NCBI GenBank assembly: GCA_914767885.1
Contig: CAJZBQ010000059.1
Span: 1 to 64,000 of the forward strand
Length of the DNA stretch: 64,000 bases
Reading direction: 5' to 3'
Origin: Blepharisma stoltei
Taxonomy: Eukaryota; Ciliophora; Heterotrichea; Heterotrichida; Blepharismidae
Shown: piece by piece, positions 1-12,987 of the stretch
Position numbering within the stretch: the first letter of the stretch is position 1
How the letters are laid out: every line of letters starts with the position of its first letter
Notes under the pieces: model-generated
The model's input: only the letters and a program-made list of their open reading frames with translations
Database searches by the model: none
What the model was told of the DNA's origin: nothing
Translations under genes and position numbers: made by a program

Positions 1-2427
1 CACCCTAACACCCTAACACCCTAACACCCTAACACCCTAACACCCTAACACCCTAACACCCTAACACCCTAACACCCTAACACCCTAACACCCTAACACC
101 CTAACACCCTAACACCCTAACACCCTAACACCCTAACACCCTAACACCCTAACACCCTAACACCCTAACACCCTAACACCCTAACACCCTAACACCCTAA
201 CACCCTAACACCCTAACACCCTAACACCCTAACACCCTAACACCCTAACACCCTAACACCCTAACACCCTAACACCCTAACACCCTAACACCCTAACACC
301 CTAACACCCTAACACCCTAACACCCTAACACCCTAACACCCTAACACCCTAACACCCTAACACCCTAACACCCTAACACCCTAACACCCTAACACCCTAA
401 CACCCTAACACCCTAACACCCTAACACCCTAACACCCTAACACCCTAACACCCTAACACCCTAACACCCTAACACCCTAACACCCTAACACCCTAACACC
501 CTAACACCCTAACACCCTAACACCCTAACACCCTAACACCCTAACACCCTAACACCCTAACACCCTAACACCCTAACACCCTAACACCCTAACACCCTAA
601 CACCCTAACACCCTAACACCCTAACACCCTAACACCCTAACACCCTAACACCCTAACACCCTAACACCCTAACACCCTAACACCCTAACACCCTAACACC
701 CTAACACCCTAACACCCTAACACCCTAACACCCTAACACCCTAACACCCTAACACCCTAACACCCTAACACCCTAACACCCTAACACCCCTAACACCCTA
801 ACACCCTAACACCCTAACACCCTAACACCCTAACACCCTAACACCCTAACACCCTAACACCCTAACACCCTAACACCCTAACACCCTAACACCCTAACAC
901 CCTAACACCCTAACACCCTAACACCCTAACACCCTAACACCCTAACACCCTAACACCCTAACACCCTAACACCCTAACACCCTAACACCCTAACACCCTA
1001 ACACCCTAACACCCTAACACCCTAACACCCTAACACCCTAACACCCTAACACCCTAACACCCTAACACCCTAACACCCTAACACCCTAACACCCTAACAC
1101 CCTAACACCCTAACACCCTAACACCCTAACACCCTAACACCCTAACACCCTAACACCCTAACACCCTAACACCCTAACACCCTAACACCCTAACACCCTA
1201 ACACCCTAACACCCTAACACCCTAACACCCTAACACCCTAACACCCTAACACCCTAACACCCTAACACCCTAACACCCTAACACCCTAACACCCTAACAC
1301 CCTAACACCCTAACACCCTAACACCCTAACACCCTAACACCCTAACACCCTAACACCCTAACACCCTAACACCCTAACACCCTAACACCCTAACACCCTA
1401 ACACCCTAACACCCTAACACCCTAACACCCTAACACCCTAACACCCTAACACCCTAACACCCTAACACCCTAACACCCTAACACCCTAACACCCTAACAC
1501 CCTAACACCCTAACACCCTAACACCCTAACACCCTAACACCCTAACACCCTAACACCCTAACACCCTAACACCCTAACACCCTAACACCCTAACACCCTA
1601 ACACCCTAACACCCTAACACCCTAACACCCTAACACCCTAACACCCTAACACCCTAACACCCTAACACCCTAACACCCTAACACCCTAACACCCTAACAC
1701 CCTAACACCCTAACACCCTAACACCCTAACACCCTAACACCCTAACACCCTAACACCCTAACACCCTAACACCCTAACACCCTAACACCCTAACACCCTA
1801 ACACCCTAACACCCTAACACCCTAACACCCTAACACCCTAACACCCTAACACCCTAACACCCTAACACCCTAACACCCTAACACCCTAACACCCTAACAC
1901 CCTAACACCCTAACACCCTAACACCCTAACACCCTAACACCCTAACACCCTAACACCCTAACACCCTAACACCCTAACACCCTAACACCCTAACACCCTA
2001 ACACCCTAACACCCTAACACCCTAACACCCTAACACCCTAACACCCTAACACCCTAACACCCTAACACCCTAACACCCTAACACCCTAACACCCTAACAC
2101 CCTAACACCCTAACACCCTAACACCCTAACACCCTAACACCCTAACACCCTAACACCCTAACACCCTAACACCCTAACACCCTAACACCCTAACACCCTA
2201 ACACCCTAACACCCTAACACCCTAACACCCTAACACCCTAACACCCTAACACCCTAACACCCTAACACCCTAACACCCTAACACCCTAACACCCTAACAC
2301 CCTAACACCCTAACACCCTAACACCCTAACACCCTAACACCCTAACACCCTAACACCCTAACACCCTAACACCCTAACACCCTAACACCCTAACACCCTA
2401 ACACCCTAACACCCTAACACCCTAACA
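1..2427. repeat. Telomere, (CACCCTAA)n, C-rich strand
   Basis: About 300 tandem copies of the 8-nt unit CACCCTAA (TTAGGGTG on the other strand) run from base 1 without interruption and end where unique sequence begins with tacatgat. The C-rich strand read 5' to 3' at the left edge is the expected polarity for a left chromosome end. The array is nearly homogeneous: the only variant noticed is a 9-mer with one extra C at 785-793, after which the register continues. An 8-nt permutation of this kind is known from heterotrich ciliates (Stentor, Blepharisma). Confidence 0.97.
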
Positions 2428-2538
2428 TACATGATTTTAGAAATAATACTTTGGTAGATTAACTGTATCGAGATTTATTTCATTAAAAATCTATATAAGG
2501 AATATCTATAAGTAAATTGCAATATAAAAATTGGGTCA

Positions 2539-2694
2539 ATGGGAGAAGCAATAATCTATTGCGCTGCTGTTCAAGTGTATTGCTCATATAATAAAGGATT
2601 TATATACATAGGCATAGATGGCTATGACTACTTCAAGTTTGATTTGAATGAAAAATGCTTAATTGCATTAAAAAGTCATAAAATGCTTAGTTAA
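2539..2694 (+). CDS. Small subtelomeric ORF, 51 aa, hypothetical or gene fragment
   Basis: ATG to TAA frame beginning MGEAIIYCAAVQVYC, rich in aromatic and beta-type residues (YIGIDGYDYFKF). It lies about 110 bases from the telomere and just upstream of the retrotransposon frame. It could be the end of a beta-propeller or Kelch-like gene truncated by the chromosome end or by the element, or chance. No family is recognised. The preceding 111 bases (2,428-2,538) hold nothing I can identify. Confidence 0.25.
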   Translation: MGEAIIYCAAVQVYCSYNKGFIYIGIDGYDYFKFDLNEKCLIALKSHKMLS

Positions 2695-2715
2695 AAGTAA
2701 TAATTAGTAATCTAG

Positions 2716-5700
2716 CAATTGCTGACAAGTTCTGCAACTCATTTCCTACCAGAGCTTGAAGAAAACAAATTTTTAGAATTGTCAGTGAAATTTTATTTGT
2801 CTAAATTTCTCAAAGACTGCAACCAAAACAAGAAAAAAGAGCTCTTTTCAGCATTCTGCATCTCAGTTAACCAAAAATTTCCCCCAGAATCAATCCTAAG
2901 ATGTCATAGATTACCTTCAGGAGATGCTATCCTGATTCCTAAAGAAAAATCAATACAACAAGATTTACTGAATCAAATCACATATGAATTAAAATACAAA
3001 GGAAGAGACATCATGATACCAATCGGAATCTTATGACTAGGTGGTGAAATCAACTACAATAGGTATCGGATTAATTTTACATTACCTCCTGGAATATCGA
3101 TTGAGGAAACAATTAAATCATTAAAGCAAATCTGCGATATAAAAGAAATAATTATGAATAACACAATACAAAATGAAGGCAAGTTTCACAGTCTTAATTT
3201 TATACCAGAAGCAAAATACACAATATATGCTGAATTTAATTCACTAGAGCAAGCATTAGATCTCACAGATATATTGAAAATAGGAAATAACTCAGTATGA
3301 TTAAATCACGCAGGAACAATGCAATGCAACACTTGTAACGAAATCGGACACCTTGAATCAAACCACGATAAAATTATTGAAATCAGAGAAAAAAGAAAAA
3401 GAATTAAGCAATCTAAGAAAGTCAAGAAAGATTCAAGAAATTTAAATTTAATCGATCAAAAATACTCAGTCTCTGATAATAAATATGAAAACAACTTAAA
3501 AACACGCAAGATCTCAACAATTAAGCCACCCAAAAAAAACATTCATCCTCCTGTTAAAACTCAGAATAATGAACCAGTTAATGCCTACAACTATGATATC
3601 AAGACATATATTCCTCTAAAGAAGAGCATCATAAAGCCGATAGAAATCATAGGAAGAACTATTCTAAAAGAAAATCACAAAAATACAATCAAAAAAATTT
3701 TTATAATTAAAAAGACTCCAGCAATAAGGAAAAATGAACCAGAAAGAGAAGATGTAAATTGAAAGCTTATTAAGGAATCCTCGCAATCCTATAATGAAAC
3801 TGCTTCCAAATCTCCAAAACTTTCTCCATCATCAGAAATAAATTCATCCACTTTGATGACAGATTTTCCTGAAATAAACGTTTCTAAAATCGAAAACCCA
3901 TTCTTACATAAAAAAGAAAAGAAAGAAAAACTGATAGTTGAACCCTTGATTTCAATTTATAACACCCAAAATAAGAAAAAGTTTGAAAATCCTTTCATCA
4001 ATAAAGATGAAAAAGAAATTTACAAAAATAAAAAGATACAAATACTAGAGAGCAGAATGTTCCAAGATATGATTAGACCTCTATGCACAATTCTCTTTAT
4101 TGAAGCATCTGATAATCTCACAGATCCAAAAAAATGATTGAAAATAACCCATTCTCCCTTAAGAAAAAATAATGTCCTACCCGTTCAAGTTGAAGAGGAA
4201 ATTATAATTCCAAATCCAAGAAGATTGTGCGAAAAAATAATAAGAAAAAATTTTGGATTCATCAACATTTCAGGAATTGGAAAAGACGATCTATCACGAA
4301 GACAATTAAGAAATGTTATGATCGAAAACGATATTACTATCTTAGGAATAGCAGAAACTTGATTAAAAGATAAAGTTTATATTGATGGTTTTGTGTGAAT
4401 AGGTAATAATGGACCTATAGTAGGCTACAGAGGATCAGGTGGAACTGGCTTATTAATTCATAATTCACTGGCAAATGAAATAACTTGAATTGAAACTAAT
4501 AACCATAGAATAACTGCAGCAAAGATAGAAGATTTTTTTGATAATATGCATATATGCACCAGTACTTGCAAACCACGAAAATGAAAAATCAATTAACGAA
4601 TATATGAACTGCATCATGAATGTTCAAGAAATAATTCAAGCAAACAAAAATGATGCTAATCAATGTATATTACTTGGAGACTTCAATGCACACATAGAAG
4701 GTTACTTATCAGATATAAATGATTTAGCTGGAAAAATATTTATCAAAATTTGTTAGAGACAATGGTTTACATATATTAAATGAAACTTCTATATCAACTT
4801 TCAGAGGAAATAATAGACACACTATTATCGATTATATTATTTCAGAAACCCTATCAAAGATTAAATACATAGAAGTCCCACAATTAAACACCAATCACGT
4901 ATTATTACTATCTCATATAAAAAGTGTCCAGATAATACCAAAGCAAATATCCGTGATTCCATGATATAAATTAGAAGGCAAGGAATTAGAAGCGTTCCAA
5001 CACAGAATCTGAATCAATTTCCAGAATAAAGGAATCTACAAAACTCTTGATCCTTTAGCAATATTTAATAACATCAAATCAACAATTGATGAAGAATCAA
5101 AATACCTACTAAAACATTTAAAACCAGACCATTTTAGAACCCCAGAAATGAAAATCTTATTAAATAGAATAAATGACTCGAGGAAATGAATAAAATTTTG
5201 CTGAACGCAAAATAATAGAGAACTTGCTAACAAACTACAAAAGGTAAAAAAGGCATGAATAAATAAACTAAAAAGACTATCTAACTATGAAAAAATCAGT
5301 GAAAGCAGATTGAAAGAATGTATGCAAGATCCATATGGAGCCTGAAACAAAATAAAACGTCAGATGAATAAAAATAGAATCGCATTATCATTAAACAAAG
5401 AAGAGATTAAAGCTTGAGCAACAGAATTTGAAAATCAATTTAAAAGTAAAATAGAATTCATACCACAAAAGGGATGCTCAAAAGAAGAACTATGAGATTT
5501 CCAAGATATCCAGAAAATCATTAAAAAATTACCAAACAAAAAAGCTCCTGGACCAGACAATATAAGAAATGAGATAATAAAGAAAGGTGGAGATATAATG
5601 GCAGAAGCAATTACACATTTCCTTAATAGTTGCAAATTAAATGGAATCCCAGACAAAGCCAATGAAGCAAAAACAATCCTTATATACAAAGGAAAAGGTA

Positions 5701-7652
5701 ATCCGAAGGAACTTAATAGCTATAGACCCATAACCTTAATGAATAATTTTATGAAGATTCTTGACAAAGCAGAACTAAAAAGAATTGAAAATACGGTTAA
5801 TATCTCAGAAAGACAACATGGATTCACAAAAGGAAAGTCATGCATGACTCAGATTTTTCTCTTAAAATCTACACTGGAATATCGTAAGTATTACAGGATT
5901 GGAAAAGGTAGAGACTCATATATATTATTTGTTGATTTCTCAAAAGCTTATGACTCAGTTAATAGAATTAGACTATTAGAGAAAATTAAAGCAAAAAATA
6001 TAAAAAATGATAGCTGAAAAATAATCTCACAAATGCTAAAAGGTGAACAAACTACACTTGTCATAAATGGGATTGAAACAGAAAAAATAAACATAACAAG
6101 AGGTGTGAGACAAGGAAGTGCAATATCACCATTGTTATTTAATATATATATAGATGATATAGAAAAGGAAAATAATGACATCAATATAGAACTCCTCCCC
6201 AATCACCAATTAAAATCAAAAATCAATTTTCAATATGCGGATGATACAGCTTTTGTAATAGAAGATTGAAAAGACATTGAAAACATTTTAAATAAACTTG
6301 ATAAATGATCAAAAGATAATGATATGAACTTGAATATAGGACCGGAAAAAACAGCAATAATGCCAATCATAACAAAAAATAGGAAAAATATTATAAGTAA
6401 ACTACCTAAAATATCATACCAAAATCATGAAATACCAGTTGTTGAAAAATATAAATATTTAGGCAAAATAATGAATGGAAATATAAGAGGTACAGGATTC
6501 GACCAAGCGCATTATAAATACCTCAAAGATAAAAGCAAAATATCTACTTGCTCTCTAATCCCTATGATTAGAAGAATGCTTAACATCCCAAGTAAAACTC
6601 TTATAAACTGCTTCAAAGCAATATTCTTACCAAGATGCACATATGGTCTTGAAATATGCTCAAGAATTAAATGCAAAACTGCAATTAAACAAATTCAAAG
6701 ATCATTCAATAAGATTATAAGAGAATGTTGCCATGTTTATGACAAAACACCTATTGAACCCATATTACTTGATTTAAATATTCCAACAATACAACAATAT
6801 ATTGACCAAAAATCATTGATATTTTTACAAAAAATTTTTGAATTAACACATATATCTGAGATTGCAACCCATTTCCTAAGAAATTTCGATAATACAATTA
6901 CACCGACAATGAAAATCTACCAAGAGTTGCTTCAAAAATATAATTTTACAAAACCATTCGATTTTAATAACAACATGATTAGCTGAAATGACAAAAATTG
7001 AAAAGGAAATGTCAAAGATAAACTCAAAATCTATTGAAGAAACGAAAACATGAGCATAATAAATAAAAAAGTAACATTAAAGATGTTTAAAGAATTAAGG
7101 AATCAAACTTTTACCACGAATAAACTCCCAAAATTCTGAATACTGAATAAAAACCTAATTACTGAAACAAGAATAAAGGCTGCTTGAAGATATGGTGCTG
7201 GTCCATCTAAAGTATTAGTTCTATTGAGAAACAGAAATAATCAAGATAACACTTCGAATTTATGTGAATTATGTAAAGTCAAGGAAACAGATAAACATAT
7301 TCTTAACGAATGCATAAAATATAAAAACGAAAGAATCAAATTTATACAAAGATTACAAGATATGATAGGCAGATATATTAACAATACAAGCATATACAAT
7401 TGACTTATTTCAGATGTTACAGAATTAAAATTTTTAGAAGAATTAGGTGAAGAAAAATGAGAAAAGATTGACTTTTTAACAAAGATCACACTAAGAAGTA
7501 TTGATGATAAATTGCGAACTAGCAGAGAAAACAGCAAACACAAGCATTTCTTTGAAATCCAAAATATTGAAGATGACCTCAAAAAAGAAAACATATCTAT
7601 TCATGATTTAAATTTTTGAAGACTCGTTAAAAGTATAAGGCGTTTGAAATAG
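2716..7652 (+). mobile_element. Non-LTR (LINE-type) retrotransposon: gag-like region, AP endonuclease, reverse transcriptase, terminal zinc finger
   Basis: A nearly continuous coding region of about 1,640 codons, read with TGA=Trp. The N-terminal part (2,716-4,200) is basic and has a zinc-knuckle-like CNTC...H...H at 3,325-3,366 (C-x2-C-x4-H-x4-H; last ligand His, not Cys). It passes in frame into an apurinic-type endonuclease (GIAETWL at about 4,345; YAP at about 4,550; GDFNAH at about 4,678). The reverse transcriptase follows: KAPGPDNI (about 5,545), GFTKGKSC, LFVDFSKAYDSV (about 5,930), RQGSAISPLLFNIYIDD, catalytic YADD (6,235-6,246). A CELC...H...C finger is at 7,262-7,312 and TAG is at 7,650. 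Two shifts break the endonuclease: near the T-run at 4,533-4,539 (frame 1 to 2) and near 4,750 (2 to 0). This copy is therefore dead, or the assembly has homopolymer errors. No clear target duplication or 5' end was found. Confidence 0.9.
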
Positions 7653-7700
7653 TACGCCAATAATTAATTTAATCCAATCCAATTTTTATAAAAAACAATA
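7634..7700 (+). promoter_or_regulatory. Possible 3' end of the LINE: stem-loop over the stop codon and pentamer-like tail
   Basis: GGCGT and ACGCC flank the stop codon and can pair (7,640-7,659, 5-bp stem). They are followed by AT-rich sequence with repeated aatcc (about 7,670-7,685). Non-LTR reverse transcriptases commonly recognise a 3' hairpin or short repeat tail, so this may be the element's 3' recognition end. This is inference from position and form only. Confidence 0.3.
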
Positions 7701-7741
7701 AACCGGTTTATCATATTTAAGAAAATTAGCTTAGTTAAAAA

Positions 7742-10700
7742 ATGAACAAAAACAAGAATTTTTCTGAAATCAGATTTATAAAGATACTATCTTTTTTAGC
7801 AATGCTCAGATTTTTGTTCTTCATTTGAAATTATTATTGCTCAAAATGATAGGAATGAGCTCAATCAAGTTTGGATTGAAGACATAAAAAAACAGTTTGA
7901 GCCAGTCATCGAATGGTATCAATGCGATTATTCTTTAATTTCAGAGTGTGTTAACTCACATCCAAATGCCATAATCGTTCTTGATTTATCAGAAAAGTTT
8001 GAAGACACAACTAAGCCTTTCTCAATTATGCAAAGAAAATAATAAAATTCATTTGGTTCCTCAGAAAACTCATGAATCCCTTTATTACGACGAATGGACA
8101 TATAGCATCTTTCCATCAAAGTTAGCCCAAACCGATGCATATTTTGCAGTTTTAGCTTACTTTAATTGAGACTCATGGACTTGTAATCACTGATGGAGAT
8201 CATGCATACATCAAGCAGAAATTTCTAGACTATTCAGAGACTTTTGACTATATAACTATAGAATCATCGGCAAGCCTTGAAAAGGTAGTAAACAGAGTTA
8301 TCAAGCCTTTAGGAGCAACATTGTATTACATTTTTGCAAATTCTGTTCTCTCATCAAAAATTCAGGAGACATTGAAATCCAGAAAGCTCCTTTCAAGGGG
8401 AGATGGGATATTGCTAACCCAAGATAGCTGCTATGGCTGCAAAACCAATGGAGCAATCATTGTGGCTGCATGCAGGGCAAGAATATGCTAGCTCTCAAGA
8501 GCAATTTTTAATTAGCTCTTTTGAAAATTTAATTCTGTATTTATTGAATCACACAGCAGAAACAACAGAAGAACTAAAGACATTTGCTGGAGATATACAG
8601 TGAGAAAAATCAATTCTCTATTGTAAATATTCAGGACAATCAAAGGCAAATAGTTGGATCAGTCTCTGCTGGATCAGTAGCAATCTCGAAAACCTTGATT
8701 TTCCCTGGAAATACTACTGATGTGCCCAAGTCAGATAAAAAGATTTTGCATATGACAGTTTCTGGAGGCTCTTACAACCCTGGAACTCGCTTCTTTGAGC
8801 CGCTCCTCTTTTATATTATGGCGCTTATACAGCATGAAGTTTAATTAATGAAGGTGTGCTTGGAATTTTAACACATTTTCAAATAAATTATTTTATTTTT
8901 GATTGCGGCGTGATTACTTATGATAAAGAATATGCAACAGCCTGCTTTACCAAAGATATAGATAAATTTGGACTTGCACACATATCAGCGACCTAGCTCT
9001 TTAATGACTATTGCAGAAATAAATCTTTTTAAAAGCTTAAATTTAACAATCCCAGTTGTTGGGTCAATCCTGATGATTATTCATTGAATTCTACGTCGCT
9101 TTATCCTTTGTTTACAAGGGTAATTATTTCAAACCGCTATCTTTATTCGCTGACTTCGCTTTTATTTAGAGCTTTAGGATGAAGGAAAATCTGTGTTTTA
9201 TATTCAGATGATGTAACTGGGAAATCAGGATATTCAGCACTTATAAGCAATGCAGAACAATATAACATAGAAATTCTAAATTCTGAAAACTCAAGGGCTA
9301 TCCCTGCAGACTCTAAATAGAACTAATATAAAAAATTACTCTGGATCATTGCAGAAAATCGTTGATACAGATGCAAGGCTTCTAGTTTTATTTTTTTTGC
9401 CACCTCTAATATATTATGTAATCGAAGAGCTTTATGATATGGGCTTAAGAAAAGGAGATCTCTTTATTTTTGTTACAAACCAAGAAATACTTACAATGAT
9501 CCAATACGATTTTATATAGAGTATAAAATTAAAGAAACTGGAGTTCCAATGATGGCTGTTAGTGGGCGAAATTGAGTAGGTAAGGTTGGGGAATTTGCTT
9601 ACTCACAGATATCATCTAGATATAATGGAGTCCCTATTTGCCTCAACTTGCTCGAGCTATGATGCGGCATATTTAATAGGGATAGCTTTAGACTACATGA
9701 TAAACCAAGGATTTGATTATACTGATCCTTACCAAATAAATTCAGCAATTAGAGCTCAAAAGTTTACTGGGTGCACAGGAGTAGTTTCTATCGACAAAAG
9801 CAGCAATGACAGAGTTATGGACATTTTTGATATAATGGCCAGCAAAATAGATACAAATTCTGGAAATGTGAACAGCATACAAAATGGGTGAATTTCGCCC
9901 ATTTGGTAGTACAATGCTGAGTATTAGAACACCTCTCATTTATGGAGATGGAACTACTGTAAAGCCAGATGACCTTAGAAACCAAAATAATAAATGCCCT
10001 TTCTCCTGATAAGCTTAGTAAGAACATTTGCTAAAGGAAGAATTCTCGTTTTTTCTATCTGCTTTTTGTTTGCTTTAGTGTCTTTCGCTAGCAACAGCAT
10101 ATATATGAAAAAACTGATGAAATATAACCATTGAAGAACTTAAAGTAAAGCAAGAAATTTCTCTGCAAGATATTATTGTTGAGATAACCATAGGTATTGA
10201 ATTTTTCCAATTTGCGGCCATGGGACCAGATATAGCCCCAATAAATAGCATCCTAGCAAAAATTAGCAGCTCTCTTTCTCTCAATCTGGAAAATATTTTT
10301 GCACTCCAGAAAGGGATATTTTGAATTCTAATAGATGGAGTCTTTGGGGCTATTTTATTTTGGCTCGTTTTATGCTTAGTTGTTCTACTCAGTTTAGATG
10401 AAAGATTTCCCAGAGTGACAATTTTCAGATTTTTAGCTTGGCTTGCAGACTATTTAATGCCTATTTTAGGCAATTTGTGCTTTATCCCCTTTGTTTCGAT
10501 GTGCTTGAATGTATTTATGTGCGACCATTCTATTGGAGATGGCTTTACTGACAGTTTTCTTGCTGCTGACTGTTATTATTTTTGCTGGAAAGACGAGCAC
10601 CTAATATATGCCATTTTTTCTTTTATTGCCCTCTTATGCTATGAACCACTGGCTGTTCTGTGCAGGCCTTTGTGGCAAGAATTGCAGCACATGGTGCATA

Positions 10701-11210
10701 TACATACAGCTCCTCCGTTTTTAATGGTAAAAACTGTGTTTCAAGTCATATTTATAGTCATGAATAAAACAGTCAAAAGGGCTGATCAGCACTATCCATG
10801 GAGCCCTTTTTGCTGTTCTAATGGTCGCGTACATTGGATTTATATTTAGGTATAAGCCCTATAATTATCCAAGACTGTGCTGGTGGCAAGCTTTGAGCTT
10901 AATTGGTGTGGTTTGGCTTTCTGTAATCTCGACAATCTCGTCAAATTTTGAAGGAAACGCGTATATTTATTTTTCCATAGTGTGCGTGGGATGAATTATA
11001 ATTGCTCTTATCGGAATTTATGTGCAAGGAAGAAAGTATCCCAGTCTTCTGTATAGAAAAAAAGGCTTGGATACAACTCATTTATTCAAGTTCGCATTTA
11101 CTTTTGGTAAGCACTCCAAGAATGCTCTTGCAAAAATTGTCCCAGATCGTCGTCCATCATCTGTAGATTTAATGCCGAAAGACTTTTCAATTGCAAAGGA
11201 AGTTGATTAA
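7742..11210 (+). pseudogene. Receptor-like protein, copy A: decayed copy of the intact gene at 18,738
   Basis: It aligns along its whole length with the intact 1,150-aa gene at 18,738-22,190, including the start MNKN..FSEI, the ectodomain and the C-terminal RRPSSVDLMPKDFS tail. Single-base indels break the frame repeatedly: near 7,808 (extra base in the signal-peptide region), 7,990, 8,470, about 8,785, 8,995, 9,315 and 10,090. Open pieces therefore fall in different frames (7,981-8,169; 8,584-8,844; 9,586-9,891; 10,415-10,849; 11,022-11,210). The shifts are spread evenly, unlike one assembly error. The LINE ends about 90 bases upstream of the start codon and has replaced most of the 5' flank seen at the paralogues. 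Confidence 0.85.
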
Positions 11211-12039
11211 TTTAAGTCTTTAGAAATTTAATATATTAGAATATTGCTTATTTGATATTTTGTAATTTTATTTATCATAAAAAACTTGAAAATAAAGGGT
11301 TAGTCAAGAAATTTAATTGAAATATATTTGCTTTTGCTGAGTTTACTTACTTCCTTCGAGTGAGCAGCCCAAAGCTAAGGAGATACTTCTATTAATCAGT
11401 CAAGTTAAATAATATCTGCCCTCCAAGCGACAAAAACATTTTTGTTCGATTATATTTATGGAGTGGACTAATTTTTTTTCGAAATTTTTTGTTTCACCAC
11501 TTTAATTTATAAAATTTATATTTTAAATACAGCTGTTAAAAATTTACAGAATTAGCTAGAGATTTCATTATCATAAATATCATTTATATATCAAAATATT
11601 TTTCATGAATTTTTTTTTGGAGGATGATTTTTTCAATAGTATCTGATGAAAATAAGACCAATTAATGCAGACTTTGGTATCTTCAAGAAATTTGATAAAT
11701 TTATTATCAGCAAAGGAATTTGCAATGCCATTATAAACTTCTCCGTTATCCAGATTATGCTTTCGATTAATATAGAGCATCAATTGCGATAGATCGCCTA
11801 CAAACCTTAATAATTTTTTTAAAAAATTAAAATTTAAAGGGAGAATTATTTCCAAATCAAATCTTTGATTAATAACGAAAATTTAAACTTACTATTTTAA
11901 TATCTTTATTTTCCGTATATCGGATTAGATCACAAAAATTAAAGAAGAAATGCTTATAATAATTTAGAAATTAAAATAGGAATTTTATGAAAAAATAGGG
12001 ATTTTTCTAATGGTTTTGTTCAGTCACGGAGGAGGGGGA
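11211..12039. mobile_element. Degenerate MITE (CTCCC/GGGAG family) split by a gene-like fragment
   Basis: From about 11,415 the left half of the common MITE is recognisable (terminal hairpin remnant, T-rich stretch, tttataaaatttat, agaattagctagagatttcatta). The matching right end (tttttctaatggttttgttc...cacggagg) is at 12,003-12,035. Between the halves, 11,580-11,990 is foreign to the family and holds a 91-codon minus-strand frame (see next entry). The first 200 bases after copy A hold nothing recognisable. Confidence 0.6.
11580..11855 (-). pseudogene. Gene-like fragment inside a MITE, unidentified
   Basis: A minus-strand frame with ordinary amino-acid composition, including LLRFVGDLSQLMLYINRKHN and IANSFADNKFIKFLEDT, read as helical protein. 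It lies between the two halves of a degenerate MITE and has no neighbours of the same kind. It could be a gene fragment captured by the element or a remnant into which the MITE inserted. I do not recognise the family. Confidence 0.35.
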
Positions 12040-12987
12040 CTTAATTATTTGTTCAATATGAGAATTTGGTAGGAGTTATCAATTGAGAACTATCAGCGCT
12101 TGATGAGAACCAATAAGAGTGAATAAGATATTATTATAATGTGATAGTGCCATGGTATAGACTTTTTAAGAACTTATATCTCGCAGAATATGATGTTAGG
12201 TTTGCTAAATTAAGATTCAACTAATCTTATAGATTTAAGACATTAAGATAGGCTATTTACTCAAATTCCAAAAATAAGCAAGTATATATTTAATAAAAGT
12301 TAAATTTTTTTGGATAATATAAATATTATGTAAATTTATAGCATACAAATCTAAAATAAAACATAATTAAATAAAAGAAATTTATTTATATATTTTTAGC
12401 TAAGTCCCCTATGAATTTGAACCAAAATCCTGTTCCAATTTAAAGTGGTTAATAATTTTTTAATAAAAAAAATAGTAAAAATCAATATAAAATTAAAAAA
12501 TATTATATGATGTAATTTTTGAATTTTAATTCATTTTTGCATCGAATTAATTAAAAACATTAATTTGATTTAGCGTCCAGTTCTTTGAATGAAATTCTAC
12601 TCAATTAAACTAAACTATTAATATAAAATAAGTATTTTTACCAATCCAATTTTCAAATTAAAAAACAACTTTTATTGGGATTAAATAGCCAAAAGTTGAA
12701 ATTTTACCTATATTTTGCTTCTAACCAAAAGGGGGAGTCAGACAAATAAGTTTTAGAACCAGAAATTTTTTGACATATCAATATTGAAAAATATGTCAGA
12801 ACTTCTTAATACGATTTCTCCTAAAATGGTAAATGAAATTTATGTACCAAACAGATATTTAATCCATAAAGATATTTCAAACACTATATATTTCTATATT
12901 ATTCGCTGCCTGCATAAGTCTTCTTATATATATAAAACGTTTTAAACGTTCAGATTTCAGTAAATGAATTAAAACTCTAATACAAAA
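12040..12987. promoter_or_regulatory. Duplicated divergent 5'-flank module (left half: type-1 receptor flank; right half: type-2 receptor flank)
   Basis: 12,040-12,400 matches the 5' flank of the minus-strand receptor copy (26,815-27,110) and, reverse-complemented, the flank of the intact copy (18,440-18,735). 12,760-12,987 is the 5' flank of copy B and recurs at 27,120-27,310 and, reverse-complemented, at 18,170-18,370. The same two half-flanks stand back to back in all three places, as expected of a shared divergent promoter. Here the gene expected on the left is missing, and a MITE (12,403-12,737) lies between the halves. Confidence 0.6.
12403..12737. mobile_element. MITE, second family (tcccc...tttaaa / aaaagggggag ends)
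   Basis: An AT-rich segment with inverted ends (tcccctatgaatttgaac... and ...ccaaaagggggag). The reverse complement of 18,340-18,420 is a paralogous empty site: there the sequence flanking this element is continuous (tttttccttagacaaataag). The insertion is therefore younger than the duplication of the flank module. Similar ends occur at 36,290-36,645 and 38,071-38,346. Confidence 0.5.

Noticed and set aside
4530-4760. Programmed frameshifting in the LINE
   Set aside because: The two shifts are inside one enzymatic domain, one at a homopolymer; mutation or assembly error is simpler. Kept only as an open question.
5036-7594. Several minus-strand open frames over the retrotransposon
   Set aside because: They mirror the plus-strand reverse transcriptase frame, have biased Ser/Phe/Leu composition and no recognisable motif.
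12410-12450. B-box-like gaatttgaacc as a tRNA gene remnant
   Set aside because: No acceptor stem or A box nearby; it lies in the end of an AT-rich MITE.
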